This document shows, in pieces, positions 9,567-18,141 of a DNA stretch of 64,000 bases (position 1 is the first letter of the stretch; each line of letters opens with the position of its first letter). Source of the stretch: Flavobacterium selenitireducens. Its GTDB lineage: Bacteria > Bacteroidota > Bacteroidia > Flavobacteriales > Flavobacteriaceae. The notes beneath the pieces are model-generated. The model ran no database searches, was not told where the DNA came from, and was given only the letters and a program-made list of their open reading frames with translations. The stretch lies in NCBI RefSeq assembly GCF_014748335.1, contig NZ_JAAVIY010000009.1, positions 109,073 through 173,072 on the forward strand. The letters are read 5' to 3'. A program made the translations under genes and the position numbers.

Positions 9567-11319
9567 TATAATAAACACTTAGGGTTTCAACAATATTTTT
9601 TAGATACTCTGCTCGGTCCTGTTCTGTCCAAAAATGGTTATGCTCAACATTTGTCGAATAATATTTCATAAAGAGATTCTTAGTGCATATCGGAATGAAC
9701 TGACCGCTCCTATCCTTTTCAATAATTTTGCTGCGTTTTTCAGGAAATACGGCATTCTTATATCCTCTATTCGTTTTTGAATCGAGAAGCGCCAAATTAC
9801 CTAGCATGTTAGTCGTATCATCTGTCTTTGAATTAGGTCCATTAAAATACTCAACAACATCATGAAATAATTCCTGAAAAATATCGGCTTTCCAGTTTTG
9901 GCAACGTTTCATCAGATTAGCATCTTTTATATGATTTATTGCATCATTGATCCAAGCGTTTTTATGTGCATCGTTATCAGGAATTTTTTCGGTTACTGAA
10001 CCAATGTGCTCAATATCCCATCCATTTTTTTTGTCTTTAAGCTTCTTAAATGGAAACTTAGAATCATCTGACTTGTTTTGATTCATTGTTTCAATATTAT
10101 GAAGCAACAAAATTCGTCGTAAAGTTGCCTGATTGCTTTTATATTCAATTTTTTCTAGATCGCATCCGATGCTGAGCAAGAATGAGGTAATACCACCGTT
10201 CAAATAGCTTTCAAACTTACTCTTGGTATCTGAGTTGTATTTTGCCAGCATATTTTGAAGTGTGTAATGTTGCAAATCACAATAAATTAAAAAGCCAATT
10301 TTATTATGAAGTATAGGATCATTAAACCACTCTAAGAGAATTAAATATGTTTTCTTGATCGCGTACCACTGGTCAAATATGTACGATTCGGATTTGTACT
10401 GGAAGTCGTTGAAAAATTCTAAAAATGTAAAATTTTCATCTCTCAGACCCAGGGGCTTACGTTTTATCAGATCAAGTAGAAACTCAATTCGGGTCGGAAT
10501 ATCGTTTTGTTCCTTATTTATGAAAAGCCAAAAAGAATCGTCATGAAGTGTGTATTCTATATTTTCCCAGTCCAAAGAAATTTGCAACTGTTTGTGATAA
10601 AGTGAACCGCTATTTTCGAAATTGGAAGAATTTAAAAACAGTGCTTTCACAAGTTCCGCATTGGTAAGCTTTATCTTTCCTGTATTGATGCGCGTAAATA
10701 TTTCGATGGCGTCCTTTTCATAAGTTTGATACCAAATTACTTGAGTCTGATCATATAGCTTAATAATGAACTTATCATAATTGGAGCACTCGGCCTCAAA
10801 CCAGTCATGAATTTTATTAAATGCTTGTGAAATATGAAAGTAGTCTATATTGGAACGATCATCTTCCTGACCTATAATGATATTTTTCAGAAATTCTGAA
10901 CTGCTCTCTCTTGATTGATAATGTATTGTTGGTTCAGCGTCTTTCTTCGATCCGCGGAACCTTTCATTTATATAGTGGATTATTAAAAAAATCGTGGTTA
11001 ATCTTTGCTGTCCATCGATAACCTCAAACCAATCCAAATCCTGATTCTGATTGAATGCCAGAGGAAAACTTGTCATTTTTTTAACTACTAGAGGCTGTAA
11101 ACAATACCATGTGTCGGTTCCACTTTCAATCGTTTTTGATTCAAATGAGTAAATATCATTAAGAAGCTGTTCAACCTCAACGGTTGTCCATCTGTATCCC
11201 CGTTGGTAATCCGGTATGAAATAATTCAGGTTAGAAATATCCCTGACTGTACGGGGTTGTAAATATGCTTTCTGCATCTCTTGACGTTGGTCTATTGAGC
11301 GTAATTTTTCCTCACTCAT
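9556..11319 (-). CDS. DUF262 and DUF1524 (HNH-type nuclease) protein
   Basis: The 587-residue product opens with the DUF262 signature YFIPDYQRGYRWT (around residue 34), then FEVIDGQQRLTTIFLIIHY (around 96). The C-terminal DUF1524 nuclease domain shows the His-Me finger sequence GWDIEHIGSV near residue 433, and the companion motif NMLGNLALLD followed by N and K residues. The domain order equals that of fused GmrSD-type modification-dependent nucleases. It sits 57 bases after hsdS and overlaps the next DUF262 gene by 11 bases. Catalytic residues appear intact, so a DNA-cutting role is likely, but whether it targets modified DNA cannot be told from sequence. Confidence 0.9.
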   Translation of the reverse strand: MSEEKLRSIDQRQEMQKAYLQPRTVRDISNLNYFIPDYQRGYRWTTVEVEQLLNDIYSFESKTIESGTDTWYCLQPLVVKKMTSFPLAFNQNQDLDWFEVIDGQQRLTTIFLIIHYINERFRGSKKDAEPTIHYQSRESSSEFLKNIIIGQEDDRSNIDYFHISQAFNKIHDWFEAECSNYDKFIIKLYDQTQVIWYQTYEKDAIEIFTRINTGKIKLTNAELVKALFLNSSNFENSGSLYHKQLQISLDWENIEYTLHDDSFWLFINKEQNDIPTRIEFLLDLIKRKPLGLRDENFTFLEFFNDFQYKSESYIFDQWYAIKKTYLILLEWFNDPILHNKIGFLIYCDLQHYTLQNMLAKYNSDTKSKFESYLNGGITSFLLSIGCDLEKIEYKSNQATLRRILLLHNIETMNQNKSDDSKFPFKKLKDKKNGWDIEHIGSVTEKIPDNDAHKNAWINDAINHIKDANLMKRCQNWKADIFQELFHDVVEYFNGPNSKTDDTTNMLGNLALLDSKTNRGYKNAVFPEKRSKIIEKDRSGQFIPICTKNLFMKYYSTNVEHNHFWTEQDRAEYLKNIVETLSVYYNEQ

Positions 11320-11376
11320 ATTTTTATTTCGATTAAAGCTTTTGTTATCAATCTTTTTACAACCACAATCATTTCG

Positions 11377-12534
11377 CTACACCAACCTCACCCTCCCCGT
11401 CAGCAACTCCTGCATCATGCCTCCTTTTACCTGCCGGGCTTTGGTGAGTTGCCTTTCCAAAGCTTCCAGCTCCGCATCCATATCCGATAATATCGTGGCG
11501 ATGCGGGTTTGCTCGGTGAGCGATGGTAATGGAATTTCTGTATTTCTGAATTCTGACATTCCCACCAAGTTTTTCATTGCTCCTCCTTGAGTGTCATCAA
11601 TAATTTTTGATTGTATTTTATCATATTGAAATATATGTCCAAAATACCCGAAATCAATGATTGTGGGATTAAGCCTTATAATCAAAAGAGCCTGATTAAT
11701 AATACCTTTCTGAAATATTTGCGGTATCCTAAATAGCTTTCCAATAGTGCCTGAACAACTAAGAATAAAATCATTAGCCTTAATTTCAAATCTTCCTAAT
11801 TCTTTAAATTTAGCAGTATCAACAAAATACTTTCCTAGATGAACTGATTTATAGATTGCATTTTTTTGTTCATAAACTTTATATCCATTTTTGACAAAAA
11901 ATTCCTTTTTCAAAGCACCGCCAAATGGACCTCTAATCAATCCTCCGTCTATAGTTATTTCCCCCAACTTCTTCACTTCCCAATCCTCCTTAGGCGTCAA
12001 CAATTCCTGCATTGCCCCTTGTTTGATGAGGCGTTTTTTGGCGATGAGTTGCTCCAGGCTTTCTATCCACGCATCGGCATCACTCAAGGCTTCCGCTATC
12101 GCTTCTTGTTCGGGTAAGGGTGGAAGGGGAATTTGAATTTGTTCTAAAGTATTTTTATTTAAACTTGGAACACCTGATGCTTCATTGTATTCTTTCCAAG
12201 GTATCCTTCCAAATTGATAATAAATATATTTTGCTGTTGTTTTTTGAAAAGAATGAGTGAAAAATAAAGTATCAACTGTCCAAAATTTGCCAGTTAGAAA
12301 AACAGGTTTATCGATAGTTCCTTTTCTACCAATTCCAACTGAATTTCCATCGTACAAAAAATCATTAACCAAAGTCATTAATCCTCCAGTTCCATAAACA
12401 GGTATATCGCCTTTTTTAAGATGTTTATAATCACGTCCACTTCCGAATTTCAAAACTTCTGATAATTTCACAACTTCCCAATCCTCCGGCAACAAACCAA
12501 TCTCTGTCTGCTTCATTGTATTTTCCTTTACCAT
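11377..12534 (-). CDS. hsdS: type I restriction specificity subunit (HsdS)
   Basis: Two target-recognition halves are visible, each opening with a PEDWEV/KEDWEV-KLGE phrase. Each ends in a long helical conserved region: one after PLPPLPEQEAIAEALSDAD, the other after LPSLTEQTRIATILSDMD, both finishing in MQELLTG/MQELLTP. This two-fold layout is diagnostic of HsdS, which dictates the bipartite DNA target for both methylation and cleavage. At 385 residues it is a normal size. The frame overlaps the hsdM stop by seven bases from the ATG at 12534; a second ATG at 12516 giving MKQTEIGLLPEDW is equally plausible and removes the overlap. No broken or duplicate hsdS half is present nearby, so phase variation by shuffling is not evident. 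Confidence 0.96.
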   Translation of the reverse strand: MVKENTMKQTEIGLLPEDWEVVKLSEVLKFGSGRDYKHLKKGDIPVYGTGGLMTLVNDFLYDGNSVGIGRKGTIDKPVFLTGKFWTVDTLFFTHSFQKTTAKYIYYQFGRIPWKEYNEASGVPSLNKNTLEQIQIPLPPLPEQEAIAEALSDADAWIESLEQLIAKKRLIKQGAMQELLTPKEDWEVKKLGEITIDGGLIRGPFGGALKKEFFVKNGYKVYEQKNAIYKSVHLGKYFVDTAKFKELGRFEIKANDFILSCSGTIGKLFRIPQIFQKGIINQALLIIRLNPTIIDFGYFGHIFQYDKIQSKIIDDTQGGAMKNLVGMSEFRNTEIPLPSLTEQTRIATILSDMDAELEALERQLTKARQVKGGMMQELLTGRVRLV

Positions 12535-14966
12535 ACCAATCCCATTTTTTGCAGGTGAGCCAATACTTTTTGCGAAGCCTCCACTGTCTTGGTTTCCAAT
12601 GTTGGCATAGCCTGTTGGTAGCGGTCTGCCAGTTCCTTAATGCGCTCAGTAAGGTTTTGGCTCAGCTTTTCCTGTTCGCTTTGCAATGCCTGTTGCAATA
12701 CGGGTGTCCATTTGTGGTTAATCACCATATCTTTTATTTCGGCTTCGGTTAACAAAGGATATTGCGCTACCACTTTTACTTCCAAATTCTCTTTTGCAAT
12801 TTTTATCAGTTTGGTAATGCCACCCAAAGCTTCCTGCGTATCAATATAGTTTTTAATGTATTTCAATTCTTCCTTAGAGGCATTATCAGCTTTACGTTCT
12901 TTGTAAAAATCTTTTACGCTTTTAAGATTTATTTTCTCCAAATCACTGAAAATGCCTTCCTCTCCACTGTTTTCTTCTTCTATTTCCGCAAGGGCTTCCT
13001 GCGTAAGGTTCAGTTGATTTTCTAAATCCTGCAAACTGTCATTTTGTTCCTTAAAGAAATACTGTATCATCATTTCCGGCGTTACCATTCTGCCTTCAAT
13101 ACCCGCCAAACCTGAAATTTCCTTGTCTTGTGCCGTTTTGCCGTCTTTTCCTTTTTTACCTTTGATGACTAGTCGGGTGTATTCGTTTCCTGCCTTCCAG
13201 CCGTCTAAAGCAATCGAATAAAAATCGTCCTGCATCACTTCGTTCCAGTATTGCATCAGGTGTTGGTACATCGCATAACGGTTTACCAAAGCATTGTTTT
13301 CAAAATGGCCCAGTATGGTTTGTGCCGATGTTTCTATGGCTTCTTTTACCGCAAAACCTTTATCTAAATTGTTCCACTTCGTTTGCTGTTCGTGCAACCA
13401 TTTGTCAAAAGCGGTGTGCATTTTTGTATTAAAGGCTACAAATTCGGGATGGTTGAAAATGGTGGTTTTAATGGTTTCCGCAGGTACTTTCAATTCAAAA
13501 TAACCTGCTCTTGCCTTGTTGAACAAATCGGCTTTCAACGAAGGGAACAAATCCCAATACGCCTGCAAACCATCCACATCTTTCTGTGGAATGCCACCTG
13601 ACAGATGCCCCGCCAAATCCTGAATGTCTTCGGCTTCCTGCGTATCAATATACCGTGGAATGTTGAGGTTGTAATCGTTTTTAGAGTCGGAAATTTCTGT
13701 CATCGACACCATTCGGCTAAACTTCGGCACTTCGGCTAAAGCATCAAACACATCAGTAATCTTGCGGATGTCCTGCTCCCGCAATCGGTTTTTGTTACCG
13801 TCTTTCACAAAGCCTTTGCTTGCATCTATCATAAACAGACCTTTGCGGTGTTCGGCATTTTCTTTATCCAGCACAATAATACAAGCCGGAATGCCCGTAC
13901 CATAAAACAAATTGGCGGGCAAACCAATAATGGCTTTTATGTAGCCTTTCTTTAAAATATTTTTACGGATTTCACCCTCGGCATTCCCACGGAACAAAAC
14001 ACCGTGAGGTAATACCACCGCACCTTTACCATTGGCTTTTAAAGATTGTAAAATGTGCAACAGAAAAGCGTAATCGCCATTCTTTTCCGGCGGAACGCCT
14101 AAAGCAAAACGGTTATATTCATCACTGTCCACATTCACACCATTGCTCCAGCTTTTCAACGAAAATGGCGGATTGGCAACCACGTAATCAAATTTTTTAA
14201 GCGAGCCATTCTGCTCTTTGTAAAACGGACGTGATAGCGTGTTGTCCGCTATGATGGTCGCCGTTTCGGCACCGTGAAGGATCATGTTCATTGTAGCCAA
14301 GTTGGCCGTCGTTCCCTCCTTTTCCTGGCCGTACAAATCAATTTGTCTTCCCGCTTCGTTCATCACCTTGAGCAATAATGAACCCGAACCGCAAGTTGGA
14401 TCATACGCACTGGTTTGAGTCGTAGCATTACTCGGCCTTATCCCGATGACTTTTGCTAAAATTCTGGAGACCTCTGCCGGGGTGTAAAACTGCCCTTTGC
14501 TCTTGCCGCTTTCTGTGGCGAAGTGACGCATCAGGTATTCGTAAGCATCGCCAAGAATGTCATCGCCTTCAGCAGAATTCTTGGAAAAATCCAGACTGTT
14601 ATCATTGAAGATGCGCACCAGGTTAGATACTGTTTCTACAAGATCTTTACCTTTTCCGAGCTTTGATTCATCATTAAAGTCAGGAAAGTCATTCAGCCCG
14701 TTGGCTTCTTTGATTTTGTTCAAGACTTCCTTATTGATGCGGTCGCCAATTTCAGGATTTCCGATCATATTGACCATATCCTCAAACGATGCACCTTTAG
14801 GTATTTCGATCGCAAAGTCGCGATCTTGTTTTGCTTTGTCTGAAATGTACTTTACGAAAAGCATGGTGAGTACGTAATCTTTATATTGAGAAGCGTCCAT
14901 GCCGCCGCGCAACTCATCACAACTCGCCCATAACGAGCGGTACAGTTCGGTCTTTTTGATTGCCAT
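12528..14966 (-). CDS. hsdM: type I DNA adenine methyltransferase subunit (HsdM)
   Basis: The protein begins with the HsdM N-terminal helical domain (LWASCDELRGGMDASQYKDY). The methylase domain follows, with the SAM-binding motif I DPTCGSGSLLLK near residue 190 and catalytic motif IV NPPF near 265, the signature of N6-adenine methylases. At 812 residues it is much longer than the roughly 500-residue classical HsdM; the extra C-terminal part is helical and charged, as in other long type I methylases of this class. It is the first gene of the operon, so the host is methylated before the nuclease is made. No strong promoter match was found in the 140 bases upstream. Confidence 0.97.
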   Translation of the reverse strand: MAIKKTELYRSLWASCDELRGGMDASQYKDYVLTMLFVKYISDKAKQDRDFAIEIPKGASFEDMVNMIGNPEIGDRINKEVLNKIKEANGLNDFPDFNDESKLGKGKDLVETVSNLVRIFNDNSLDFSKNSAEGDDILGDAYEYLMRHFATESGKSKGQFYTPAEVSRILAKVIGIRPSNATTQTSAYDPTCGSGSLLLKVMNEAGRQIDLYGQEKEGTTANLATMNMILHGAETATIIADNTLSRPFYKEQNGSLKKFDYVVANPPFSLKSWSNGVNVDSDEYNRFALGVPPEKNGDYAFLLHILQSLKANGKGAVVLPHGVLFRGNAEGEIRKNILKKGYIKAIIGLPANLFYGTGIPACIIVLDKENAEHRKGLFMIDASKGFVKDGNKNRLREQDIRKITDVFDALAEVPKFSRMVSMTEISDSKNDYNLNIPRYIDTQEAEDIQDLAGHLSGGIPQKDVDGLQAYWDLFPSLKADLFNKARAGYFELKVPAETIKTTIFNHPEFVAFNTKMHTAFDKWLHEQQTKWNNLDKGFAVKEAIETSAQTILGHFENNALVNRYAMYQHLMQYWNEVMQDDFYSIALDGWKAGNEYTRLVIKGKKGKDGKTAQDKEISGLAGIEGRMVTPEMMIQYFFKEQNDSLQDLENQLNLTQEALAEIEEENSGEEGIFSDLEKINLKSVKDFYKERKADNASKEELKYIKNYIDTQEALGGITKLIKIAKENLEVKVVAQYPLLTEAEIKDMVINHKWTPVLQQALQSEQEKLSQNLTERIKELADRYQQAMPTLETKTVEASQKVLAHLQKMGLVW

Positions 14967-15105
14967 AGAGTAATTTATGAATTGGGACTAAGATATTTTA
15001 CCCCTTGGTAAATCTATACTAAATAGACAGAAAATCCTACGCGTGCAAGGAACCGCCAGTTCGATGCCGCACATTTAGGAATATCCGCGATAAGCGTAGT
15101 TTACT

Positions 15106-15561
15106 TTAATCAACTTTTACATATGTGGCAATATATTGTTCAGCCGAAATTAACTCCCCTCCCTCCCAAGATCCACTGGGTGTCTCTTGTAAATTATAAA
15201 TTGCCTTTGTCACGAGTTGATTTTCGCTTATACTCACAATTTTATCTTTAGTAACCATTGAGGCTTCAGTTATCGTGATGACATTATCGGAAATTGAATA
15301 TTCGCCCTGATAAGGATAGACCGCGCAATCGCCCGTTCCTGATTCTTCACTGGAATTATATATGGTCGAAAAATTGGCGTTGAAGGTTAAAGTGCTTTCC
15401 ATTTCGCAGTCATCCAAGCTGTTGGATTCGCCGGGATAAGCGATCGACTGCAGCTTCCAAGTTCCGAGAAGTTCGTTTGCGCTGGTGTTGGTACTGTCAT
15501 CATTAAATGAGCAACTGAATAGACTTGCGATAATGGTCAATGCAATAATTTGTTTTCTCAT
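15106..15561 (-). CDS. lipocalin-like lipoprotein
   Basis: The 151-residue product has a lipoprotein signal (MRKQIIALTIIASLFSC, lipobox LFSC) followed by an acidic FNDD stretch, favouring outer-membrane export. The mature part starts ELLGTWKLQSIAYPG, the typical opening of Bacteroidota lipocalin-like domains: an eight-stranded barrel with GTW at the first strand, then TLTFNANFSTIY and YSISDNVITI. The ligand is unknown. It lies between hsdM and the composite repeats and is transcribed towards hsdM. A TATATTTG promoter box precedes it at 15597-15604. Confidence 0.8.
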   Translation of the reverse strand: MRKQIIALTIIASLFSCSFNDDSTNTSANELLGTWKLQSIAYPGESNSLDDCEMESTLTFNANFSTIYNSSEESGTGDCAVYPYQGEYSISDNVITITEASMVTKDKIVSISENQLVTKAIYNLQETPSGSWEGGELISAEQYIATYVKVD

Positions 15562-15596
15562 TTGTTTTGGCTATTTATTTTGTCCTATAATGGTTC

Positions 15597-15604
15597 CAAA
15601 TATA
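15597..15604 (-). promoter_or_regulatory. Bacteroidota -7 promoter box for the lipocalin-like gene
   Basis: On the minus strand this reads TATATTTG, an exact match to TAnnTTTG, about 36 bases before the ATG at 15561. No TTG is found 19 bases further upstream, so it is a half match. Confidence 0.5.
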
Positions 15605-15756
15605 ACGGATGTTTCAAGCTACCGTTACGGTTTCCCACAAACAACCGATATTCTCGACAAACTACCCACCCTTCCCAAACGTTAGCATTTCAAAAGGTCT
15701 TTTGGAAATCGAAATACCTTATTTTACCGCAAATTTTCTTCCCAAGCCCCTTTACC

Positions 15757-16132
15757 CGCAGCGCAGCGGAGAAATCGAGACCCATGCGAGATGATGTATT
15801 TCACATAATTTCCGTGCGTGAAGATTGCTTCGCCAGTCGCAAGTTCGTGCCAGCGGAGCTAATAAATAAAAATGATTCCGCTTAGTCGCGGCGTTCAACC
15901 GTGCAGGCGGGAACCTGATATTCCGAAATTTCGCTAAAATGAAAAGCTATCTGCACCGAATGCATTGTCCCACAAACACAAAACCCTCTTCCCGCTACCA
16001 CTTTATCCGCAGCGCAGCGGAGAAATCGAGGCCCATGCGAGATGCTGTCTTTTCACATAATTTTCCGGGCCCGAAGATTGCTTTGCCAGTCACAAGCTCG
16101 TGCCAGCGGAGCTAATAAATAACAAGCAAATA
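15757..16132 (+). repeat. two partial copies of the composite repeat
   Basis: Two diverged copies of the R2 block start near 15757 and 16002. Each opens TTTATCCGCAGCGCAGCGG or near it, followed by GAGAAATCGAG, CCCATGCGAGATG and GGAGCTAATAAATAA. The piece between them carries the CGCTTAGTCGCGGCG landmark (15878) and lacks the poly-T/GC-rich half. They continue into the complete 388-bp units on the right. No gene is seen. Confidence 0.75.
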
Positions 16133-16520
16133 CCGCTTAGTCGCGGCGTTCAACCGCACGGGCGGGCACCTGACATTTCGAAATTTCGCCAAAATGAAAA
16201 GCTGTCTGAGCCGAACAATAGGCTCTATCACTACCAAAGGTTAACGGCGAGTTTTTTTCATTTTCGAAATTCGGAATAGTCAGGTCGCCGAGCGGTTTGC
16301 CGCTCCCGCATTTTTGCTTCTTTTTCTGCGATGAAAAAGAAGGCCCCGCCGGCAAGGCGACCCGCGGTGGTGGCTTTGATCGCGTAGGCGAGCACCTGAC
16401 GCCACACAGAGTCGCTGAAATCAAAAGCTGTTTGAACCGAACACATCACCCCACGAACACAAACCCCTCTTTCCATGACCACTTTATCCGCAGCGCAGCG
16501 GAGGATAAATAAAAATAATT
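16133..16520 (+). repeat. composite repeat unit 1 (388 bp)
   Basis: First complete unit of a tandem array. It begins CCGCTTAGTCGCGGCG, passes AAAAGCTGTCTGAGCCG, the poly-T block near 16250, the 31-bp landmark at 16301-16331 and the GC-rich GGCAAGGCGACCCGCGG block, and ends in the R2 block at 16488-16510. It is almost identical to 16521-16908. Open frames inside differ only by repeat differences and are not counted as genes. Confidence 0.85.
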
Positions 16521-16908
16521 CCGCTTAGTCGCGGCGTTCAACCGCGCAGGCGGGCACCTGACATTCCGAAATTTCGCAAAAATGAAAAACTGTTTGAGCC
16601 GAACAATAGGCTCTAGCACTACCAAAGGTTAACGGCGAGTTTTTTTCATTTTCGAAATTCGGAATAGTCAGGTCGCCGAGCGGTTTGCCGCTCCCGCATT
16701 TTTGCTTCTTTTTCTGCGATGAAAAAGAAGGCCCCGCCGGCAAGGCGACCCACGGTGGTGGCTTTGATCGCGTAGGCGAGCACCTGACGCCACACAGAGT
16801 CGCTGAAATCAAAAGCTGTTTGAACCGAACACATCACCCCACGAACACAAACCCCTCTTTCCATGACCACTTTATCCGCAGCGCAGCGGAGGATAAATAA
16901 AAATAATT
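16521..16908 (+). repeat. composite repeat unit 2 (388 bp)
   Basis: Near-exact tandem copy of the previous 388 bases with a handful of substitutions, for example GACCCACGG against GACCCGCGG around 16750. The high identity points to a recent duplication by unequal crossing-over. Confidence 0.85.
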
Positions 16909-17107
16909 CCGCTTAGTCGCGGCGTTCAACCGCGCAGGCGGGCACCTGACATTCCGAAATTTCGCAAAAATGAAAAGCTGTCTGAGCCGAACAATAGGCT
17001 CTATCACTATTAAAGGTTATCGGCGAGTTTTTTTCATTTTCGAAATTCGGAATAGTCAGGTCGCCGAGCGGTTTGCCGCTCCCGCATTTTTGCTTCTTTT
17101 TCTGCGA
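16909..17107 (+). repeat. composite repeat unit 3, left half only
   Basis: Follows unit 2 at the same 388-bp phase and runs with few changes through the 31-bp landmark (17077-17107). There it leaves the consensus and continues into GAGAAATCGAGGCCCGAGCC, which resembles the R2 block. This suggests a deletion or recombination inside the element. Confidence 0.8.
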
Positions 17108-17159
17108 GAAATCGAGGCCCGAGCCCAAAGTATCAAAGTTGACTGTTCTTTCCGGGCCC

Positions 17160-17385
17160 AAAGATTCAGCGAAGCTAAAAAGAAGGCCCCGCCGGCAAGG
17201 CGACCCGCGGTAGCGCCCCCGACAGCGCAGCTCTCGCAAAAAACAAATAATTGAGTGGGATGAGCTCGGTAGTGCCCCACGACAGCGCAGCTGGCGCGAG
17301 ATAATTATGATTTGTCACGAGATAACCAAGGCCCCGCCGACAACGCGACCCGCGGTAGCGCCCCCGACAGCGCAGCTGGCAAAAA
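17160..17385 (+). repeat. GC-rich short repeats at the right end of the composite array
   Basis: Three copies of a short GC-rich block lie here. Two complete ones (around 17180-17232 and 17325-17380) contain AAGGCCCCGCCG, CGACCCGCGGTAGCG and CCCCGACAGCGCAGCT. A fragment sits at 17268-17293 (TAGTGCCCCACGACAGCGCA). The same block is found in opposite orientation near 950-1010 and in this orientation near 22140-22190. Confidence 0.75.
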
Positions 17386-17474
17386 ACAATAAGTAAATGG
17401 ATGCCCCGCATCAGCACCCCATTACCACTCCCCTGACAAACACCAACCCTGTTGCAAAAAAAATACAAACATAA

Positions 17475-17498
17475 TTTTGCAACAAACTCGTTGCAAAA
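17475..17498. promoter_or_regulatory. perfect inverted repeat, likely operator of the XRE regulator
   Basis: The arms TTTTGCAAC (17475-17483) and GTTGCAAAA (17490-17498) are perfectly complementary around a six-base centre, and end 25 bases before the ATG at 17524. A further half-site GTTGCAAAA lies at 17451-17459 and a shorter TTGCA at 17516-17520. Two-fold sites of this kind directly before an HTH gene usually bind the encoded repressor; that it does so here is an inference. Confidence 0.6.
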
Positions 17499-17523
17499 TC
17501 GTATCTTCAAAAAAATTGCAATA

Positions 17524-18045
17524 ATGAAAAACAAAACCCTCCGCTCCCACCTGTTACTAACCCAGGAAGAAATGGCCCATCTCCTCGGGGTATCCCGCGG
17601 CCACTACTCGATGTATGAGTTGGGCCGGCGCGATCTTCCGGTGTCGGCACTGCAAATCGCAGCGGAATTATCGGTTTCGTTGGGAATCTCAGGGAAGTTC
17701 CCTAAAGAAAAACTGTCCGCTCCCGCTCCCACAAAACAGCATGTGGCGGAAGAACAGCGGCTGATAGCCCGCCTGCTTAACGAAAACGACTACCAACGCA
17801 CGCTGGTTGCGCGTAAAATCGCCACTGTAGAAAAAGCCCAAACAGCGGCCCGACGGATATCCGAACTCCAGGACTACCTGAAAAAACGCGCGTCCAAAAA
17901 TCCAAACCCAACTCCCATCGCATTCTCCACCGATAAAAAGAAAAAGTCGGCTGCCGGGGCCGATGCGAACCTTATCGCACTCCGGTTACGACAAGAATGG
18001 CTGGAAACTGAAAAAAAATTCCTTGAATCGAAATCTCGCGGATAA
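17524..18045 (+). CDS. XRE-family helix-turn-helix regulator
   Basis: The start at 17524 (MKNKTLRSHLLLTQ) is chosen over a frame opening at 17452, since the upstream part would cover the operator-like palindrome. Residues 5-50 form a Cro/CI-type helix-turn-helix: LTQEEMAHLLGVSRGHYSMYELGRRDLP, with the recognition helix around SRGHYSMYE. The remaining 120 residues are basic and helical with coiled-coil character, ending LETEKKFLESKSRG; no known domain is recognised. It stands alone between the composite repeats and a pseudogene. Its target may be its own promoter. Confidence 0.8.
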   Translation: MKNKTLRSHLLLTQEEMAHLLGVSRGHYSMYELGRRDLPVSALQIAAELSVSLGISGKFPKEKLSAPAPTKQHVAEEQRLIARLLNENDYQRTLVARKIATVEKAQTAARRISELQDYLKKRASKNPNPTPIAFSTDKKKKSAAGADANLIALRLRQEWLETEKKFLESKSRG

Positions 18046-18141
18046 TAACAGTGATTGCGTTTGAGTGAAGCACCTCATCGTCATTTCCTGACCGGAAGCA
18101 GATGTATAGGAGTACACGATACTTTATAATTTTGATGCCGG

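Noticed and set aside
11377..12534. Phase-variable hsdS by recombination
   Set aside because: No second hsdS, partial target-recognition domain, inverted repeat inside the gene or recombinase gene is found in the operon.
16137..17239. Similar small open frames in the 388-bp units on both strands
   Set aside because: They exist in each repeat unit at the same place, have no start-site support or family pattern, and fall apart in the diverged copies.
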